NCBI GenBank assembly: GCA_041393535.1
Contig: JAWKJY010000003.1
Location: forward strand, 434,001-498,000
Origin: JAWKJY01 sp041393535
GTDB lineage: Bacteria > Actinomycetota > Thermoleophilia > Gaiellales > Gaiellaceae
Length of the DNA stretch: 64,000 nucleotides
Direction of reading: 5' to 3'
Below are positions 6,866 to 15,354 of the stretch, piece after piece. The notes below the pieces were generated by a model. That model saw only the letters and a list, made by a program, of their open reading frames with translations. It was not told the origin of the DNA and did not search any database. Every line of letters begins with the position of its first letter. The stretch's first letter is position 1. The position numbers and the translations under genes were made by a program.

Positions 6866-8791
6866 CTAGGCGATCCGCTCGAGCCGGACCCAGTTCGTGT
6901 GGAACGTCGAGTTGCCGCCCATGTCGGCGGGCTCGTCGCTCGTCGTCGCGTTCGCGTTCGCGCCCCAGCGGACCATCCGGCTCGAGACGACCCCCGGCAG
7001 GACGGCGTCGGTGACGCGGGCGACCAGCTCGACGGCGCCGCGGTCGTTCGCCAGGCGGACGCGGTCGCCGGTCGCGACGCCCTCGCGCGCCGCGTCGTCC
7101 GGGTGGACGTCGAGCCAGGGCGTGTCGAGCATCGGCTGCTTGCGCGCGAGGTTGAACACCTGGCTGCCGTGCAGGTGCGGCGTCTTCGGCGTCAGGAAGC
7201 GGTAGGGGAGGGACGGCGGGGCGGCGACCGGGTCGAGCACCGGCAGCAGCAGGTCGAGCCGGCCGCTCGGGGTCGGGAAGCGGCCGTCCTGGAACGTCGT
7301 CTCGCCGAGCGGCTCGACCGGCACCGGGCCGGCGCGGAGCGCGTCGACGTCGAGTCCCGTGCCCTCGAGCGCCTCGCGGACGATCTCCTCGTCCGTCTGG
7401 CGGAAGCAGGGCTCGTCGAAGCCGAGGCGCGCGGCCAGGTCGCGCACGAGCTCGCTGTTCGAGCGCGACTCCCCGAGCGGCGGGATCGCCGGGACGTTCA
7501 CCTGCGCGTAGTCGTGCCAGTAGGAGCGGTGCAGGTCCAGCGCCTCGGCGTACGAGCAGGCGGGCAGGACGACGTTCGCGAAGCGGGCCGAGTCGGTCAT
7601 GAACTGGTCGTGGACGACCACGAAGAGGTCCTCGCGGGCCATCCCGCGCCAGACGAGCTCCTGGCGCGGCGCGGTCGCCGCCGGGTTCGCGTTGTAGACC
7701 ACGAGCGCGCGGATCGAGTCGTCGTCGGTCAGCGCCCGGCCGAGCTGGAGCATCGAGACCATGCGCGGCGCGTCGCTGCGCAGCTCGGGCTGCGAGACGT
7801 CGTTCCAGCGCCAGTCGAAGTTCGCGTAGAGGACGCCGCCCCCCGCGGTCCCGACCTGACCGGTGAGCGCGGCGAGCATCGCGATCGTCGCGACCATCTC
7901 GCCGCCGTTCGCGTTCCGCTGCAGGCCGACGCCGACGTGGATCAGGCCGGGGCGGACAGAGGCGTAGAGGTCCGCGACCTGGCGGAGCTGCTGCTCGGGC
8001 ACGCCCGTCTCGGCGACGACGCGCGCGAGCGGCACCGAGAGGACGCGCTCGCGCAGCGCCTCCCAGCCGGTCGTGCGCTCCGCGAGGAACGCGTGATCGA
8101 CCGCGTCCGCCTCGATCAGCAGGCGCATCAGGCCGACCGCGAGCAGCGCGTCCGTCCCGGGCCGGGGACGCACGTGGATGTCCGCCCCCTCGGCCGTCTC
8201 GGAGCGCAGCGGGTCGATCACGATCCGCGGGCGGACGTCCTTCGTCAGCGCGAACGCGTGCACGCCGGTCGCGCGCGGGTTGCGGCCCCAGGCGACGTAG
8301 AGGCGCGTCCGGTCGAGGAACTGCGGCTCCGTCCCGCGGATCCGCCCCATCAGGCGGAGCATCGCCTCCGCGCCCGCCATCGCGCAGATCTCCATGCCGA
8401 CCCGGGAGGTTCCCAGGCGGTTCCACAGGCGGGACGGCACGTGGTTCGCCAGCACGCCCATGTGGGCGAGGTAGCTGTACGGCAGGATCGCCTGGCCGCC
8501 ATGGCGCTCGGCGACCTCGGCCAGCCGCGCGGCGACGAGGTCGGCGGCGTCGTCCCAGGACGCCTCGCGGAACGGGTCAGACTTCCGCTCCCGGACGAGC
8601 GGCCGCAGCAGCCGGTCCGGATGGTGGACGAGCTCCTCGTAGTGCTGGAAGCGGCCGCAGAGGAAGCCGCGGGTGACCGGGTGGTCCGGATCGCCGACGA
8701 CGCGGACGACGCGCCCGTCCTCGACCGTGGTCAGCATCCCGCACGTGTCGGGGCAGTCCTTGGGGCAGACCGAGCGCGTCGTCGTCCGCAT
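6866..8791 (-). CDS. DMSO reductase-family molybdopterin oxidoreductase
   Basis: A 641-residue bis-MGD molybdo/tungsto-enzyme subunit. The N terminus has the [4Fe-4S] set V-C-P-K-D-C-P-D-T-C-G and, about 25 residues later, F-L-C-G-R. There follow a Molybdopterin domain and, in the last 120 residues, the MGD-binding domain (L-A-R-K-Q-P-M-L and R-L-A-N-D-R-G). A cysteine in E-I-C-A-M-A-G-A-E-A is the candidate metal ligand. No twin-arginine signal is present, so it is probably cytoplasmic. Family members include formate dehydrogenases and non-redox hydratases or transhydroxylases; the substrate here is not evident. It is the third gene of a minus-strand operon after RidA-like and SDR genes, with a 22-base gap. 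Confidence 0.88.
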   Translation of the reverse strand: MRTTTRSVCPKDCPDTCGMLTTVEDGRVVRVVGDPDHPVTRGFLCGRFQHYEELVHHPDRLLRPLVRERKSDPFREASWDDAADLVAARLAEVAERHGGQAILPYSYLAHMGVLANHVPSRLWNRLGTSRVGMEICAMAGAEAMLRLMGRIRGTEPQFLDRTRLYVAWGRNPRATGVHAFALTKDVRPRIVIDPLRSETAEGADIHVRPRPGTDALLAVGLMRLLIEADAVDHAFLAERTTGWEALRERVLSVPLARVVAETGVPEQQLRQVADLYASVRPGLIHVGVGLQRNANGGEMVATIAMLAALTGQVGTAGGGVLYANFDWRWNDVSQPELRSDAPRMVSMLQLGRALTDDDSIRALVVYNANPAATAPRQELVWRGMAREDLFVVVHDQFMTDSARFANVVLPACSYAEALDLHRSYWHDYAQVNVPAIPPLGESRSNSELVRDLAARLGFDEPCFRQTDEEIVREALEGTGLDVDALRAGPVPVEPLGETTFQDGRFPTPSGRLDLLLPVLDPVAAPPSLPYRFLTPKTPHLHGSQVFNLARKQPMLDTPWLDVHPDDAAREGVATGDRVRLANDRGAVELVARVTDAVLPGVVSSRMVRWGANANATTSDEPADMGGNSTFHTNWVRLERIA

Positions 8792-8813
8792 CGCGTGCTC
8801 CTTCCCGGCGGCG

Positions 8814-9635
8814 CTACGCCTCGGCGGCGCCTCCGTCCAGCTGTGCCATCACGCCCATCATCCCCGGGTTGAGCACCGTCGTGCCGCCGTCGACGTTCAG
8901 GACGGCCCCGGTCACCCAGCGCGCGTCGTCCGACGCGAGGAACGCGGCGGGCCCGCCGAAGTCCTCCGGCACGCCCATCCGGCCGGCCGGCAGGTGCGCG
9001 CCGCAGACCGCGTAGGCCTCGTCGAGCGAGATCCCCTGCCGGTCGGCGACCTGCTGGAAGACCGGGTCGACCATCGGCGTCCGGACGAGGCCCGGGGCGA
9101 TGCAGTTGACCCGGATCCCCTTCGGGCCCAGCTCGACCGCGAGCGAGCGCGTGAGGGTGATCAGCGCCCCCTTCGAGGCCGAGTACGCGGCGTTGTCCGG
9201 CGCGTAGGCGAAGTACGAGGAGATCGAGGCGACGAACACGATCGAGCCGCCGCCCCGCGCCTCCATGTGCGGCACGCACTCCTGCGCGAGCACGAACGGG
9301 GCGACCGTGTTCGTGTCGAGCATCCCGCGCCAGGTCTCCTCGTCCGTCGTCTCGAACGTCGCGAAGGTCAGCTGCCCGTGGTTCGCGATCGCGACGTCCA
9401 GGCCGCCGAACCGCTCGACCGCCGTCGCGACGACCCGCCGGACGTCCTCGCGGCTCGTCACGTCCGCCGGGCAGGCGACGCAGCCCGTCTCCGCCGCGAG
9501 CGCCTCGAGCGGCGCAGCGCGGCGCCCGACGGCGACGACGCCGGCGCCCTCCTCGGCCAGCCGGCGGACGATCGCCGTGCCGATGCCCGTCCCGGCGCCG
9601 GTGACGATCGCGCCGCGTCCCTCGAGCCGCCTCAC
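8814..9635 (-). CDS. Short-chain dehydrogenase/reductase
   Basis: A 273-residue classical SDR. It has a Rossmann motif V-T-G-A-G-T-G-I-G near the N terminus, an N-H-G variant of the NNAG motif, catalytic Ser in V-A-S-I-S-S, and Y-S-A-S-K-G-A (Tyr/Lys pair). It ends with G-A-V-L-N-V-D-G-G-T. The GTG start at 9635 overlaps the RidA-like stop (GTGA), so the two are translationally coupled. It oxidises or reduces an alcohol/ketone with NAD(P); the substrate is unknown. The C-terminal tail has an unusual run N-P-G-M-M-G-V-M. Confidence 0.9.
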   Translation of the reverse strand: MRRLEGRGAIVTGAGTGIGTAIVRRLAEEGAGVVAVGRRAAPLEALAAETGCVACPADVTSREDVRRVVATAVERFGGLDVAIANHGQLTFATFETTDEETWRGMLDTNTVAPFVLAQECVPHMEARGGGSIVFVASISSYFAYAPDNAAYSASKGALITLTRSLAVELGPKGIRVNCIAPGLVRTPMVDPVFQQVADRQGISLDEAYAVCGAHLPAGRMGVPEDFGGPAAFLASDDARWVTGAVLNVDGGTTVLNPGMMGVMAQLDGGAAEA

Positions 9636-10048
9636 GCGCCCTCGACCGCCTCGTCGACGACGGCGATCGCCTGGATCTCGATCATCAGCTCCGGGAGCGC
9701 GAGCGACTTGACCTCGACGATCGTGTCGGCCGGGTACGGCGGCGTGAACCACTTCTCCCGCAGCTCGAGGATCTTCGGGAAGTTGCTCATGTCGGTGAGA
9801 TAGATGTTCACGTTGAGGATGTTCCGCATGCTCGAGCCGGCGAGCTCGAGCACGTGGGCCACGTTCTCGAACGTGGCCTGCGCCTGGGCGTCGAAGTCGC
9901 CGACGCCGATCACCTGACCCTGCCGGTCGATCGCGGCCTGTCCGGACAGGATGACGACGTCGCCGACCCGGTAGCCGAGCGCGATCTTGAACGGCTCGAA
10001 CCAGTCGCCCTCCGTCGTGATCCGCTCGACGCGCAGCCTTCCACCCAT
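9632..10048 (-). CDS. RidA/YjgF-family protein lacking the catalytic arginine
   Basis: A 138-residue Rid-superfamily protein, first gene of the minus operon, with ATG behind GAAGGGAG. The chorismate-mutase-like fold is recognisable from V-V-I-L-S-G-Q-A-A, N-V-N-I-Y-L-T-D and P-E-L-M-I-E-I-Q-A-I-A. RidA deaminates reactive enamines/imines using an arginine in P-A-R-S. Here the aligned segment is P-P-Y-P-A-D-T-I-V-E-V, so that arginine is Asp. It therefore belongs to a non-RidA subgroup, often found in catabolic operons, and imine deaminase activity should not be assumed. Confidence 0.85.
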   Translation of the reverse strand: MGGRLRVERITTEGDWFEPFKIALGYRVGDVVILSGQAAIDRQGQVIGVGDFDAQAQATFENVAHVLELAGSSMRNILNVNIYLTDMSNFPKILELREKWFTPPYPADTIVEVKSLALPELMIEIQAIAVVDEAVEGA

Positions 10049-10164
10049 GGAGATCTCCCTTCGGTCGTGCGTTCGTGCGTGCTCCGCGCGCGTGTCCTCG
10101 CCGGCGCGCGGAGCCGGGATCCTAACCCCGTCCAGGGCGGGTCCGGCGGGCGCGCCGACCCTCC

Positions 10165-10196
10165 TTGCCCGCCTCCGACGCATGCTGTATACATTG
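10165..10196 (+). promoter_or_regulatory. Probable sigma-70 promoter of the ABC transporter operon, with palindromic TGTATACA
   Basis: TTGCCC (10165-10170) is 17 bases from TATACA (10188-10193), a reasonable -35/-10 pair 80-110 bases before the transporter's first gene. The -10 is embedded in the 8-bp palindrome TGTATACA (10186-10193), a core common in GntR/FCD operators. The element lies in the 228-bp divergent region with the RidA-like gene. Confidence 0.5.
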
Positions 10197-10276
10197 ACCC
10201 TCCCGACCGGGGGGACGCGCCGCGGGGACGGCGCGTCGGAGCCCAGAACGTCGTCCCTGAGGAGAGTCACGACGCA

Positions 10277-12283
10277 ATGAGGAGAGGCCGTCTCACTCCA
10301 TTGGCCGCGCTCGCCGCGCTGGTCGCGCTGCTCGCGATCGTCGCAGCGGGCTGCGGTGGCGACGACGAGGCTGCGCCTCCGGCGCCGGCCCCGAGCGAGC
10401 CCGCGCCCGCCGAGCCCGCCCCGAGCGAGCCGGCGCCCGCGGAGCCCGCGCCCGCCGAGCCCGCCCCGAGCGAGCCCGCGCCCGCCGAGCCCGCTCCGAC
10501 CGAGCCGGCGCCCGCCGAGCCCGCTCCGAGCGAGCCGGCCCCGCCCGCCGACGCGGGCGACCGCGACCTCGTCGTCCTCGTCGAGGACGTCGCGCCGGGC
10601 CTCGACACCGACGGCGTCAACGGCTCCCACTTCGGCGTCCACCAGATCCTCGAGAACACGATGGAGGGCCTGGTCGAGTACCCGTCGATCCTCCAGGACG
10701 GGATCCTCCAGCCCAACTACAAGGTCACCGAGCAGGAGTTCCAGCCGCGGCTCGCGACCTCGTGGTCGTCGCAGCCCGGCCCCGACGGCAAGAGCGTCGT
10801 CTGGACGATCACGCTCCGCCCGGGGATCAAGAGCTGCGTCGGCAACGAGTTCACCGCCGACGACGTCGTCTGGACGTTCGCCCGCGCGAAGTCGGTGTCC
10901 GGCGCGTCGCCGGTCGCCTGGTTCCTCGGCAACGTCTCCAACGTCCTGCCGCTCGACCCGCTGACGATGCCCGACGACCCGACGGCCAAGGAGCTGAAGG
11001 GCGAGGTCGTCAAGATCGACGACTACACCGTGCAGGTCACCCAGTTCCAGGCGGGCGAGCTCTTCCCGCGCGTCCTCGAGATCTTCGCGCTGTACCCGTT
11101 CGACTCGAAGGAAGTCCAGGCCCACGCCACCGAGGACGATCCCTGGGCCCACCAGTGGACGGACACCGAGGGCTCGGCCGGGTTCGGGGCCTACTGCATC
11201 GCGAGCTGGACGAAGGGGCAGGAGTTCGTCCTCGAGGCCAACCCGAACTACTACCGCGGCGAGCCGCAGTTCACGAAGGTCACGCTCCGCAAGGTGCCGC
11301 AGTCGGAGAACCGCGTCGCCGCCGTGCAGCAGGGCGACGCCGACATCGTCACGGCGCTCTCGCCGCAGGAGATCGCGGCGCTGCGCAAGGACGACAACGT
11401 CCGCGTCTACTCCTGGTTCAACAACGAGATCCTCGCGCTCGGGTTCAACTTCGCGCTCGAGCCGTGGAACACGCCCGAGGGCAAGCTGCTCCGCCAGGCG
11501 ATCGCGTACGCGATGCCGGTCCAGGAGATCGTCGACAACGACTTCCTCGGTGACGCGAAGCCGTGGTACGGCCTCTCCGAGTCGTCGTTCTACGCGTACA
11601 AGCCGATCGAGACGTACGCGACGCAGGACCTCGAGAAGGCGAAGAGCCTGCTCGCCGAGGCCGGCTTCCCGGAGGGCGACGGCCTGGACAAGTACAAGGA
11701 CGCCCTGACCCTCCACTACGTCGCGGAGCGGCAGTCGCTGCTCGAGCCGATCGCCAACCGGATCAAGACGGCGCTCGGCCAGGTCGGGATCGAGATCACC
11801 CTGAGCCCGATCTCGGCGCAGGAGTACAACGATCGCGAGCTGACGAAGCGCGACATGCCGATGTTCCTGCGCGACCTCGTCCGCCCGTTCGGCCCGGACG
11901 TCGGGTACACGACGCTCCTGTTCTACGTCTCGACGGCGAACGGTGGGCTCGTGAACGCCGGCAACTACGTCAACGACACCGTCGACCAGGAGTTCTTCGC
12001 CTCGCAGGCGACGGTCGGCGAGGAGCGGCTCGGGCACCTCGAGACGGTGCAGGACGTCCTGATGGACGACCTGCCCCTCGTGCCCATCGTCGAGCGCCCC
12101 TCGCAGATCGTGATGGCGAGCGGGATCGCCTGCTGGCAGACGAGCTCGTCGAACATCATCGGCCTCTGGTACATCACCACCTCCGACCAGGAGTGCACCG
12201 ACGCGGCGAAGCCGGGCTCGGTCGCTGCCGAGACGGACGCCGCGGCGCCGGCCGACGCCGCGAGCACGGAGACGACGGGCTGA
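10277..12283 (+). CDS. Peptide/opine-type ABC transporter substrate-binding lipoprotein
   Basis: A 668-residue SBP_bac_5-family solute receptor. The N terminus is a lipoprotein signal ending in I-V-A-A-G-C-G-G-D-D, so Cys is the predicted lipidation site. A linker of about 60 residues follows, made of E-P-A-P-(A/S) repeats, probably lifting the receptor off the membrane. The binding domains begin near residue 95. A later run has A-T-S-W-S, W-T-I-T-L-R-P-G-I-K and S-G-x-G-A-Y-C-I features typical of OppA/DppA-like proteins. ATG 10277 lies behind GAGGAGAG. It heads a five-gene transporter operon that precedes the catabolic run, so the ligand is probably the substrate of that pathway. Confidence 0.9.
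   Translation: MRRGRLTPLAALAALVALLAIVAAGCGGDDEAAPPAPAPSEPAPAEPAPSEPAPAEPAPAEPAPSEPAPAEPAPTEPAPAEPAPSEPAPPADAGDRDLVVLVEDVAPGLDTDGVNGSHFGVHQILENTMEGLVEYPSILQDGILQPNYKVTEQEFQPRLATSWSSQPGPDGKSVVWTITLRPGIKSCVGNEFTADDVVWTFARAKSVSGASPVAWFLGNVSNVLPLDPLTMPDDPTAKELKGEVVKIDDYTVQVTQFQAGELFPRVLEIFALYPFDSKEVQAHATEDDPWAHQWTDTEGSAGFGAYCIASWTKGQEFVLEANPNYYRGEPQFTKVTLRKVPQSENRVAAVQQGDADIVTALSPQEIAALRKDDNVRVYSWFNNEILALGFNFALEPWNTPEGKLLRQAIAYAMPVQEIVDNDFLGDAKPWYGLSESSFYAYKPIETYATQDLEKAKSLLAEAGFPEGDGLDKYKDALTLHYVAERQSLLEPIANRIKTALGQVGIEITLSPISAQEYNDRELTKRDMPMFLRDLVRPFGPDVGYTTLLFYVSTANGGLVNAGNYVNDTVDQEFFASQATVGEERLGHLETVQDVLMDDLPLVPIVERPSQIVMASGIACWQTSSSNIIGLWYITTSDQECTDAAKPGSVAAETDAAAPADAASTETTG
10378..10551 (+). 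repeat. In-frame tandem repeat encoding an E-P-A-P-rich linker
   Basis: A low-complexity DNA tract built of repeated gagcc(c/g)gcgcccgcc-like units, encoding about a dozen E-P-A-P blocks within the receptor lipoprotein. It is expected to vary in copy number between strains and to be a hot spot for assembly collapse. Confidence 0.85.
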
Positions 12284-12337
12284 CCGCCCGCGGGAGGATC
12301 ACGGAATGACCTGCGAACGAGGGAGGCTGGGGAGCGG

Positions 12338-13360
12338 ATGAAGATCTTCGTCCTCAAGCGGATGGCGTTCATCCTGCCCCAGCTCTTCCTCGTGGCGGCA
12401 GCGGTGTTCCTCCTCCTGCGCGCACTGCCGATCGACCCGGTCTCGAAGGTCGTCGGCCTCGTCTCGACCCCCGAGGCGCGCCAGCTGGCCAAGGAGGACC
12501 TGGGCCTCGACGTGAGCATCGGCACGCAGCTCGGCCGGTTCATGGAGGACCTCGTCAGCGTCCACCAGCCCGACGTCTTCGGCGTCTCGTGGAGCACGAA
12601 GGAGTACGTGCGCGACGAGATCGTCCAGAAGTTCCCGGTCACGATCCAGCTGATCGTGCTCGCCTTCGTCCTCGCGGTCGCGATCGCGATCCCGGTCGGC
12701 CGCATGGCGGCCTCGCGGCCGGGAGGGAAGACGGACAAGACGGTCCTCGGCTACTCGCTCTTCGCGGGCGCGCAGCCGGACTTCTGGTGGGGCCTGATGT
12801 TCGTCTTCATCTTCTACTCGCAGGCGAAGTGGTTCCCGTCGCCGACGGGCCTCTACTCACCGAGCGTCGACATCCCCGACGACACGACGAAGTTCATCCT
12901 GCTCGACTCGATCATCCACGGGAAGTGGGGCGCGTTCGTCGACGTGCTGAAGCACCTGGCGCTGCCGGTGATCACGTTGACGTTCATCCTGACGGGCCCG
13001 CTGGTGAAGATGACCCGCACGAGCGTCCTCAACGTCGTGAACTCGGACTACATCCTCTACGCCAAGGCGGCGGGCCTGCCGGCGAAGACCGTCAAGCGCT
13101 ACATGCTGCGGAACTCGCTCGCCCCCGTGATCACCCTGGGCGGCATCCTCTTCGGCTTCATGCTGGGAGGCGCCGTCCTGATCGAGACCGTGTTCACGCT
13201 CGACGGCGCAGGCCGCTACGCGCTCCTGCGCATGCTCGACATCGACTTCCCCGCGGTGCAGGGGGCCGTCGTCGTCATGACCGCGTTCTCGCTGCTGATC
13301 TACCTGCTCATGGACATCATCTACGCGGCGCTCGACCCGCGGGTCCGGCTCACCCGGTAG
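12338..13360 (+). CDS. Dpp/Opp-type ABC transporter permease (DppB-like)
   Basis: A 340-residue inner-membrane permease with an N-terminal membrane segment, a periplasmic loop and five further helices. The BPD-transporter EAA loop reads Y-A-K-A-A-G-L-P-A-K-T-V near residue 240. It is the first permease of the heterodimeric pore. ATG 12338 follows GGGAGG/GGGGAG. The 54 bases after the receptor contain no gene. Confidence 0.93.
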   Translation: MKIFVLKRMAFILPQLFLVAAAVFLLLRALPIDPVSKVVGLVSTPEARQLAKEDLGLDVSIGTQLGRFMEDLVSVHQPDVFGVSWSTKEYVRDEIVQKFPVTIQLIVLAFVLAVAIAIPVGRMAASRPGGKTDKTVLGYSLFAGAQPDFWWGLMFVFIFYSQAKWFPSPTGLYSPSVDIPDDTTKFILLDSIIHGKWGAFVDVLKHLALPVITLTFILTGPLVKMTRTSVLNVVNSDYILYAKAAGLPAKTVKRYMLRNSLAPVITLGGILFGFMLGGAVLIETVFTLDGAGRYALLRMLDIDFPAVQGAVVVMTAFSLLIYLLMDIIYAALDPRVRLTR

Positions 13361-13370
13361 GAGAGGAACG

Positions 13371-14282
13371 ATGGCGCAGCTGGAAACCGAGTACGAGCTC
13401 GAGCACGGCGGTCACTCCGCGATGGAGTCCGACCTGGTCGAGGAAGCGAGCAGGTGGCAGCACTTCAAGGAGCTCGTGCGGACGAGCTGGATGCTGAAGA
13501 TCGGCCTGCTGCTCGTCTTCGCCGCGATCTTCCTGACCATCTTCGGCCCGATGATCGCGCCGCACCCGCTCGAGGACGCCACGCCGGACGTCCTCCAGGC
13601 GCCGAGCGGCGAGCACTGGTTCGGCACCGACGGCAGCGGCTTCGACGTGTTCTCGCGCGTCATCGCCGCCCCGCGCATCGACGTCCTGATCGCCCTGGCG
13701 GCCACGGCGCTCTCGCTCGTGCTCGGCTCGCTGATCGGCCTGATCGTCAGCTTCTTCAAGGGCTGGATGGGCGAGCTGACGATGCGCTTCGTCGACGTGG
13801 TGCAGGCCTTCCCGCTGTTCGTGCTGGCGATCATCTTCGTCGTCGGCCGCGGCCGCAGCACGTTCAACATCATCGTCGTCATCGCGCTCCTGAACATCCC
13901 GATCTACCTGCGCCTGATCCGCGCCGAGGTGTTCTCCCTGCGCGAGCGCGTGTTCGTCGAGTCAGCCCGCGCGGGCGGCGACTCGGGCCTCTCGATCGCG
14001 CTCCGGCACGTGATGCCGAACGCGATGTCGCCGGGCTTCGCGCAGATGTCGATCACGATGGGCTACTCGATCATCGTCGCCGCGGGCCTCTCGTTCATCG
14101 GCGCCGGCATCCAGCCGCCCAAGGCGGAGTGGGGCGCGATGATCGCGGCCGGCGCGAACGGCATCCAGATCGGCCAGTGGTGGCCGTCCCTGTTCCCCGG
14201 CATCGCCATGTCGTTGACGGTGTTCGGCTTCGCCGTCGTCGGCGAGGCGCTGCAGGCCGTCTTCCTCCGGCAGAGGGTGTAG
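13371..14282 (+). CDS. Dpp/Opp-type ABC transporter permease (DppC-like)
   Basis: A 303-residue permease partner. The first 45 residues are cytoplasmic and acidic. Then come an OppC_N-type membrane anchor and five helices with the EAA loop E-S-A-R-A-G-G-D-S-G-L-S-I (about residue 200). It starts 10 bases after the first permease behind AGGAGAGGAA. Together the two form the translocation channel. Confidence 0.93.
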   Translation: MAQLETEYELEHGGHSAMESDLVEEASRWQHFKELVRTSWMLKIGLLLVFAAIFLTIFGPMIAPHPLEDATPDVLQAPSGEHWFGTDGSGFDVFSRVIAAPRIDVLIALAATALSLVLGSLIGLIVSFFKGWMGELTMRFVDVVQAFPLFVLAIIFVVGRGRSTFNIIVVIALLNIPIYLRLIRAEVFSLRERVFVESARAGGDSGLSIALRHVMPNAMSPGFAQMSITMGYSIIVAAGLSFIGAGIQPPKAEWGAMIAAGANGIQIGQWWPSLFPGIAMSLTVFGFAVVGEALQAVFLRQRV

Positions 14283-14286
14283 CGAG

Positions 14287-15354
14287 ATGGCGCTTCTCGA
14301 CGTCAAGGGCCTCACGGTCGAGTACGTCTCGGTCGGCCAGGTCAACCACGCGGTCAACGACATCTCGTTCCACGTCGAGGCCGGCGAGGTCATCGGCATC
14401 GTGGGCGAGTCCGGCTCGGGCAAGTCCACGGCGATGCTCGGCGTGCTCGGCCTGACCCGCGCCGGCGCGCGCATCGCCGGCGGGTCGGTCGTCTTCGACG
14501 GCAGCGACATGCTGAAGCTGTCCGACGACGACGCGCGCAAGATCCGCGGCGCGAAGATCGGGCTCGTCACGCAGAATCCGCGCGGCGCGCTCAACCCGGT
14601 GATGCGCGTCGGCGCGCAGATCGAGAAGGTCTACCGGTCGCACAACGAGGTGACCGAGGAGCAGGCCAAGGCCCGCGCGCTCGAGCTGCTCCAGATCGTC
14701 GGCATCAACGACCCGGAGCGGCGCCTGCAGGCCTTCCCGCACGAGCTCTCGGGTGGCATGGCGCAGCGCGTCCTGATCGCCATGGCGCTCGCGTGCAGCC
14801 CGAAGCTGCTGCTCGCGGACGAGCCGACGTCCGGCCTCGACGTGACCGTGCAGGCGCAGGTGCTGGACGACCTGCGCGCCGCCGTGACGTCCGTCGGCTC
14901 GAGCCTCGTGCTCGTGACCCAGGACCTCGGCATCGTCGCGAACTACTGCGACCGCGTCTACCTGATGCACGCCGGCGAGATCGTCGAGGAGGCGCCGACC
15001 GAGGCGTTCTTCTCGCGGCCGGCGCATCCCGCGAGCGCCGCGCTCCTGCTCGCGCAGCGGCGGGGCGAGGGCGCGGACGAGTTCAAGCTCCGCGGCTTCC
15101 CGATCGACGGCCGCCGGCTGCCGCCCGGCTGCTGGCTGCACCCGCGCTGCCCCTTCGTCGACGAGGCGGCGGGCTGTCGCACCCAGCACCCCGATCTCTA
15201 CGAGGCCGGGGCCGGGCACGTCAGCCGGTGCCACCGCTTCGGGCACGTGCAGTCGAAGCTCGCCGCCCTGCTCGCGGGCGACACGGGGAAGAAGACGGCG
15301 GTCAACCAGCCAGTCATGGCGGAGAGCGGGGGTGAGGGCGATGGCGACAACTGA
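14287..15354 (+). CDS. Dpp/Opp-type ABC transporter ATPase 1 (DppD-like), H-loop His replaced by Gln
   Basis: A 355-residue nucleotide-binding subunit. Walker A is G-E-S-G-S-G-K-S-T; the Q-loop is T-Q-N-P-R-G-A-L-N-P; the signature is L-S-G-G-M-A-Q-R; Walker B is L-L-L-A-D-E-P-T-S-G-L-D. The switch (H-loop) histidine, normally in S/T-H-D-L, is Gln (L-V-T-Q-D-L-G). A C-terminal oligo_HPY-type region carries Cys-rich L-P-P-G-C-W-L-H-P-R-C-P, as in oligopeptide transporters. It overlaps the next ATPase gene by 14 bases. Confidence 0.93.
   Translation: MALLDVKGLTVEYVSVGQVNHAVNDISFHVEAGEVIGIVGESGSGKSTAMLGVLGLTRAGARIAGGSVVFDGSDMLKLSDDDARKIRGAKIGLVTQNPRGALNPVMRVGAQIEKVYRSHNEVTEEQAKARALELLQIVGINDPERRLQAFPHELSGGMAQRVLIAMALACSPKLLLADEPTSGLDVTVQAQVLDDLRAAVTSVGSSLVLVTQDLGIVANYCDRVYLMHAGEIVEEAPTEAFFSRPAHPASAALLLAQRRGEGADEFKLRGFPIDGRRLPPGCWLHPRCPFVDEAAGCRTQHPDLYEAGAGHVSRCHRFGHVQSKLAALLAGDTGKKTAVNQPVMAESGGEGDGDN

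Noticed and set aside
10378..10551. CRISPR-like array
   Set aside because: The repeats are contiguous, in frame and without spacers; they encode a Pro-rich linker.
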